Below are positions 43,067 through 46,140 of a stretch of 46,140 bases of DNA, in pieces. Source of the stretch: Methylothermaceae bacteria B42 (GTDB lineage: Bacteria > Pseudomonadota > Gammaproteobacteria > Methylococcales > Methylothermaceae); contig LSNW01000010.1 in the NCBI GenBank assembly GCA_001566965.1, forward strand, positions 1 to 46,140, in the 5' to 3' direction. The notes below the pieces were generated by a model that searched no databases, had not been told where the DNA came from, and saw nothing but the letters and a program-made list of their open reading frames with translations. Positions within the stretch are counted from its first letter, which is position 1. Each line of letters opens with the position of its first letter. A program made the position numbers and the translations under genes.

Positions 43067-43950
43067 TGTTTTTCAGCTTCTGCGCATTGACGGCACAATT
43101 CCTCCAATTCGGAAACGGAGTAGTATGTTGCCTGGGATGATCCTTCGAAAAAAAACCGTCTTGAATATTGAAAAAAACGCTGGAGCTGAGCCTCAAGACC
43201 CGAAAATGCCGGATGGGTTTGAATGAAATCAGGAATTTGATCCGGATGGAGTGCCTGTTTGGCGGCCTGGTTCAAAGCATGGTGAAAGGCTTTAAACGCA
43301 ATTTCTGTTTGACCTTTTTTGCCTGCTTTTCTGATGGTCGGTAAAGCCTTCCTGAAAGGATTGGGCGTTGTGAATAATGAAAACCCCCGCCGTTGCCACC
43401 AATAAAAAATAAGCAACAAAAAAATACCCGTGACTAACCAAGACAAATGGCGAAGATAAGGGGTGACTGGCTGTTGGGAAGGTTGCCAAAGGGGGCGCAG
43501 TGGTACCTGATCGTCTCGCCAATGGGGAGGAATCATAGGGGAGACGGTAAATTGCCAGGGAGGCGCGCTGTGCTTCACGGTTTCCCCTTGGGGGCCTTCA
43601 AAAAAAAGTTGCAAGTCTGGTAGGGTTAAATCGGTAGGCTGCTTTAAAGAGGGGAAGATTTGATAGTCAATTTTGACCTGGTATTGCTTCCCTTGGCGGG
43701 TTTGTTTTTGATGCCAGTCTATTTGCCGTATTTCCAGCCATTGACTGACTGCGCCCGGGCCAGGCAAGCGTTCTGTGACCAAGCGCCAGCCAGGTTGCGT
43801 TGCAATTAACAGTTTGTGGGAGATGATCGAGCCTACCTGGTAACCCAAAGGCGAGGGCGTGATTTGCTCGAACTTAAAAGGTTGGGTCCCCTTTGCCTGG
43901 ATTGGCATGGCTAAAGCCATAAGTATCAAAAAAGTTAATTTCAGGCGCAT
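43054..43950 (-). CDS. mxaA: MxaA-like protein
   Basis: Start at 43950 (MRLKLTFLILMALAMPIQA, 298 residues), with a signal peptide and a 10-base overlap with mxaS. The periplasmic N-terminal part (YQVGSIISHKLLIATQPGWR) is followed by a membrane helix (WLVTGIFLLLIFYWW) and a cytosolic C-terminal helical part (AFKAFHHALNQAAKQAL, FFQYSRRFFFEGSS, LEELCRQCAEAEKQC). MxaA is needed for calcium insertion into methanol dehydrogenase in Methylobacterium. The layout and neighbours agree. Confidence 0.83.
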   Translation of the reverse strand: MRLKLTFLILMALAMPIQAKGTQPFKFEQITPSPLGYQVGSIISHKLLIATQPGWRLVTERLPGPGAVSQWLEIRQIDWHQKQTRQGKQYQVKIDYQIFPSLKQPTDLTLPDLQLFFEGPQGETVKHSAPPWQFTVSPMIPPHWRDDQVPLRPLWQPSQQPVTPYLRHLSWLVTGIFLLLIFYWWQRRGFSLFTTPNPFRKALPTIRKAGKKGQTEIAFKAFHHALNQAAKQALHPDQIPDFIQTHPAFSGLEAQLQRFFQYSRRFFFEGSSQATYYSVSELEELCRQCAEAEKQCPR

Positions 43951-44777
43951 GTTTCGACAAAGTAACGGGTGAAATCTTGCGGGGAAAAGTGATCGATCAC
44001 CCACAGAGGGGGGCGTCCATAGCGGCGGCAGAGTTGGGTCAGTTGCCTGCGCCTGTTTTGAAAGTGTTGGGCAATTTTTTGTTGCAGCTTGGGGCGTAAC
44101 CATAACAAGCGTTCATACCCTGTCTCTGGATCGCGTAAGCGGATTATTCCGCGTTTTGGCAATTGCCATTCCCGCTTTTCCCAGAGTATGACCGGCACTA
44201 CATCGTGGGGTTGCAACCTTTCCAGCCCCTCGGTTAATTTTTCCACAGGAAAGTGAAAATCCGATAAAAGAAAAACCAAAGCTTTTTTTCTGCCGAGATT
44301 GGCAGCCACATCTTCCCAGGCGGGCGGAAATGCGCCGTGGGGCGGAAAATTATGCAACTGCCTGGGCAGAGAAAACGCCAAACTTTTATAGTGCCTCAAT
44401 GGCCAATGAAGTTGCCATTCGATTTTATCCGTCATGGCGAAAAATCCAAAAGGGTCGCCGGTGCGGAAACAAGAATAGGCGATAGCGGCCACGCACCGGG
44501 CCAGCATTTTGCGCTTGCATCCAAAACCCATGGAAGCGGAAAGATCGGCAATAACATACACCGGGATGATGCTGTTTTGCCGAAATACCCGCACTTTATA
44601 TTCCCCGAAAGGATCGTGCAGGGTTGCGTGAACATCCAGATTTCTGGGGTCAGGGCGGTTGATCAATGAGGCATGACCATGGAACTCCTGGCCGCCCCCT
44701 GTCGCCGTACTGTGATGATGCCCTGGATAAGCGCTAGTTGCGCGCCAAGGGACCCGGTAGTGAAATTCCTCTACCAT
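43941..44777 (-). CDS. mxaS: MxaS-like DUF58 protein
   Basis: A 278-residue DUF58 protein with the VWA-like segment VIADLSASMGFGCKRKML, an acidic N-terminal region (INRPDPRNLDVHATLHDPFG) and ALVFLLSDFHFPVEKL. DUF58 proteins are regular partners of MoxR ATPases; MxaS is the one in methanol dehydrogenase clusters. It starts 10 bases after mxaR and overlaps mxaA. Confidence 0.86.
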   Translation of the reverse strand: MVEEFHYRVPWRATSAYPGHHHSTATGGGQEFHGHASLINRPDPRNLDVHATLHDPFGEYKVRVFRQNSIIPVYVIADLSASMGFGCKRKMLARCVAAIAYSCFRTGDPFGFFAMTDKIEWQLHWPLRHYKSLAFSLPRQLHNFPPHGAFPPAWEDVAANLGRKKALVFLLSDFHFPVEKLTEGLERLQPHDVVPVILWEKREWQLPKRGIIRLRDPETGYERLLWLRPKLQQKIAQHFQNRRRQLTQLCRRYGRPPLWVIDHFSPQDFTRYFVETCA

Positions 44778-44787
44778 CAGTCGGTAT

Positions 44788-45810
44788 TTACGGCGTGGCT
44801 ACCTGTTCCAATATACCTTGCGTCAAGGCTTTCGCGAGGGACTCGCGCCGCATTTCATGGACCGGCGTGAAGAAGATTCGATGCCCAATCACATCATGAA
44901 ATACATGCCGGATATCTTCTGGATAAAGGGCGTCGCGATTCTCAAGCCAAGCTTTTACCTTAGCGGCTCTTAACAGCATGCTCATGCCCCGGGGGCTTGC
45001 GCCAGCCAGTACCAGCTGCTCCATATCTGCGCCGTCAATTTTCACGCCATAGTCTTGTGGCGTTTGGGTGGCATGCCACAGGTTTAAACCATATTTTTGT
45101 AGTGTCTCACTGGCGCGGATATGCTGTTGAATGATCTTGGCGATGGGTTCAATTTCTTGAAAGGGAACGATCTCGGGTTCCAGCCGCTCAATTAATCCAT
45201 CCACATCATGGAATTGGGGATCGAACATCAATTGTTTGCGCAGGGTGTTGTCTTGCGGTGCTTCAATATGAAGCTCCATCAAAAAACGGTCTCTTGCGGC
45301 GGAGGGAATTTCAAACGTTTCTTCTTTTTCAACACGGTTACGGTCGGCGAAAACCTGCAAATAAGGGAACGTGTACTCTTTATTGAATGCAGAAACGCTT
45401 CTTTCCGCCATAACACGCAATAGCAAAGAGTGTACTTGGGGCCTGGCTCGATTGACCTCGTTAAAGAAAAAGACGGAAAGATTTTGCTCGTGGCGTAAAA
45501 GCGGGCCCGGATCCACCTTGGGTTTCCCGCTTTCATCAATATAGGTGTGATAAATCAAATCGTTCGGCATTAAATCAATCGTGCCTTCGATACGCTCATA
45601 GGCGCCACCAATGGATTTAGCCACGGCACGCAACAATGTGGTCTTCCCGACCCCCACGTCACCTTCAAGCATGACATGGCCCCGTGCAAAAAGCGCGATA
45701 GTAATTTTTTCGATGGCCTCATCCAAGCCGATGACCGCGGATTTAATCTGGCTTTGAAGATCCAAGGCATGCTGCCGCCAGTCGGATAAAAGGTTGTGAG
45801 GTGAATGCAT
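44788..45810 (-). CDS. mxaR: MoxR-family AAA+ ATPase MxaR
   Basis: About 340 residues; ATG at 45810, or TTG two codons earlier. Walker A GDVGVGKTTL (near 52-60), Walker-B-like VFFFNEVNRARPQVHSLLLR, sensor 1 region VFADRNRVE, Arg finger AARDRFLMEL, and sensor 2 SPRGMSMLLRAAKVKAWL. Walker B has Asn (about 119) before the catalytic Glu instead of the usual Asp. MoxR proteins act as chaperones with VWA partners; MxaR is part of methanol dehydrogenase activation. First gene of the mxaRSACKL run; mxaFJGI is not in the window. Confidence 0.88.
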   Translation of the reverse strand: MHSPHNLLSDWRQHALDLQSQIKSAVIGLDEAIEKITIALFARGHVMLEGDVGVGKTTLLRAVAKSIGGAYERIEGTIDLMPNDLIYHTYIDESGKPKVDPGPLLRHEQNLSVFFFNEVNRARPQVHSLLLRVMAERSVSAFNKEYTFPYLQVFADRNRVEKEETFEIPSAARDRFLMELHIEAPQDNTLRKQLMFDPQFHDVDGLIERLEPEIVPFQEIEPIAKIIQQHIRASETLQKYGLNLWHATQTPQDYGVKIDGADMEQLVLAGASPRGMSMLLRAAKVKAWLENRDALYPEDIRHVFHDVIGHRIFFTPVHEMRRESLAKALTQGILEQVATP

Positions 45811-45879
45811 GTTCAAATAAAAGTCTAAAAATTCAATAAAGTAGCATTTGATAGAAACTTAAATTTTAAGCATTATATT

Positions 45880-45908
45880 TTGACACATATCCTAGTGATT
45901 GATATCAT
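45880..45908 (+). promoter_or_regulatory. Upstream rrn promoter candidate (P1-like)
   Basis: A perfect -35 TTGACA (45880-45885), a 17-base spacer and TATCAT (45903-45908), one base from consensus. Directly upstream is a dense A/T stretch (AACTTAAATTTTAAGCATTA), as in UP elements of rRNA promoters. It points to the rrn leader 150-190 bases downstream. Confidence 0.6.
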
Positions 45909-46041
45909 CTTTGCCTCACTCTCATTCGTTAAAATTTTTTCCTAGGTGATAGGAACTTTTTGGGGGTGGTGAGTTGTCCTAGATTTTGCGCCTCAGGGAG
46001 GGGGTTGTGATTTCCGGGATTGGAAATTTTTCATGGGGGTG

Positions 46042-46069
46042 TTGACACAGGGAGATGGTGGGTTATAAT
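46042..46069 (+). promoter_or_regulatory. rrn promoter close to the leader (P2-like)
   Basis: TTGACA (46042-46047) and TATAAT (46064-46069) are both perfect consensus, with a 16-base spacer. A C/T-rich discriminator follows, then the antiterminator leader. Such strength is typical of stable RNA promoters. Confidence 0.85.
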
Positions 46070-46078
46070 TCCCCTTCT

Positions 46079-46140
46079 CACTCACGCAGTGAGATTTAGT
46101 TCTTTAACAAGTTAAATCGAATCATCCGTGTGGGTTCTTG
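46079..46140 (+). promoter_or_regulatory. rRNA operon leader with boxA antitermination site (partial)
   Basis: GTTCTTTAACAA (46099-46110) matches the boxA core of rRNA leaders (consensus TGCTCTTTAACAA), preceded by a small hairpin (CTCAC...GTGAG) and followed by AATCATCCGTGTGGGTTCTTG, wording typical just upstream of gammaproteobacterial 16S genes. The 16S gene itself must begin beyond the right edge. Confidence 0.85.

Larger units (their letters stand above)
45811..46140. other. Divergent regulatory region between mxaR and an rrn operon
   Basis: No gene. The left part is AT-rich and on the minus strand holds a consensus TATAAT (plus-strand ATTATA at 45872-45877), 62 bases before the mxaR ATG and without a good -35. 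The plus strand carries two strong sigma70 promoters and an rRNA leader, described separately. Confidence 0.6.

Overview
The window looks like the chromosome of a gammaproteobacterial methanotroph or methylotroph (Methylococcales-like; genus not assignable from sequence alone). Three signals agree: a six-gene mxaRSACKL methanol dehydrogenase maturation cluster (40657-45816, minus), the gammaproteobacterial housekeeping run rlmH-maf-rng-yhdP-nit-tldD-pmbA, and the rpsP-rimM-trmD-rplS operon. The only trace of rRNA is the promoter and leader of an rrn operon at the right edge.

Layout. 1-1200: broken IS256-family transposase, apparently cut by the start of a second IS that leaves the window. 1300-6850: ComEA-like protein, two small unknowns, two paralogous GT-C/TPR membrane proteins in visibly AT-rich DNA, and a type IVa pilin with a textbook sigma54 promoter. 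6850-7640: VapC remnant and a ParDE pair with operator and promoter. 7826-11524: a 1232-residue flavin/iron-sulphur oxidoreductase joining GltD/NfnL-like and PyrK/NfnS-like halves. 11555-12091: lone HicB-like protein and a palindromic element. 12092-17219 (plus): rpsP operon, ogt, xerD, lpxA and a Gfo/Idh/MocA dehydrogenase. 17228-19238: RlpA-like protein, lipase-like lipoprotein, small membrane protein. 19268-22046: pmbA and tldD. 22126-32713: a compact alginate-type exopolysaccharide operon. 33006-40175: nit, yhdP, rng, maf, rlmH. 40253-45816: a Cys-repeat secreted protein and mxaLKCASR. 45817-46140: divergent region with tandem rrn promoters.

How it fits together. The most notable region is the alginate-type operon: algD (GDP-mannose dehydrogenase), a beta-helix lipoprotein, alg8 (polymerase), alg44 (PilZ c-di-GMP receptor), algG (C5-epimerase with the DPHD motif), a Sel1-type periplasmic protein, algE (outer-membrane porin) and algK. 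It lacks algX, algL and the algIJF acetylation genes, and it sits exactly between nit and tldD of the housekeeping run. The beta-helix lipoprotein carries a Lys/Arg pattern reminiscent of PL6 alginate lyases, so it may replace AlgL. I infer a c-di-GMP-controlled, non-acetylated, epimerised alginate-like polymer made by a reduced machine with two non-canonical periplasmic parts. A second candidate system is the pair of GT-C/TPR proteins behind the pilin gene, possibly a pilin glycosylation unit.
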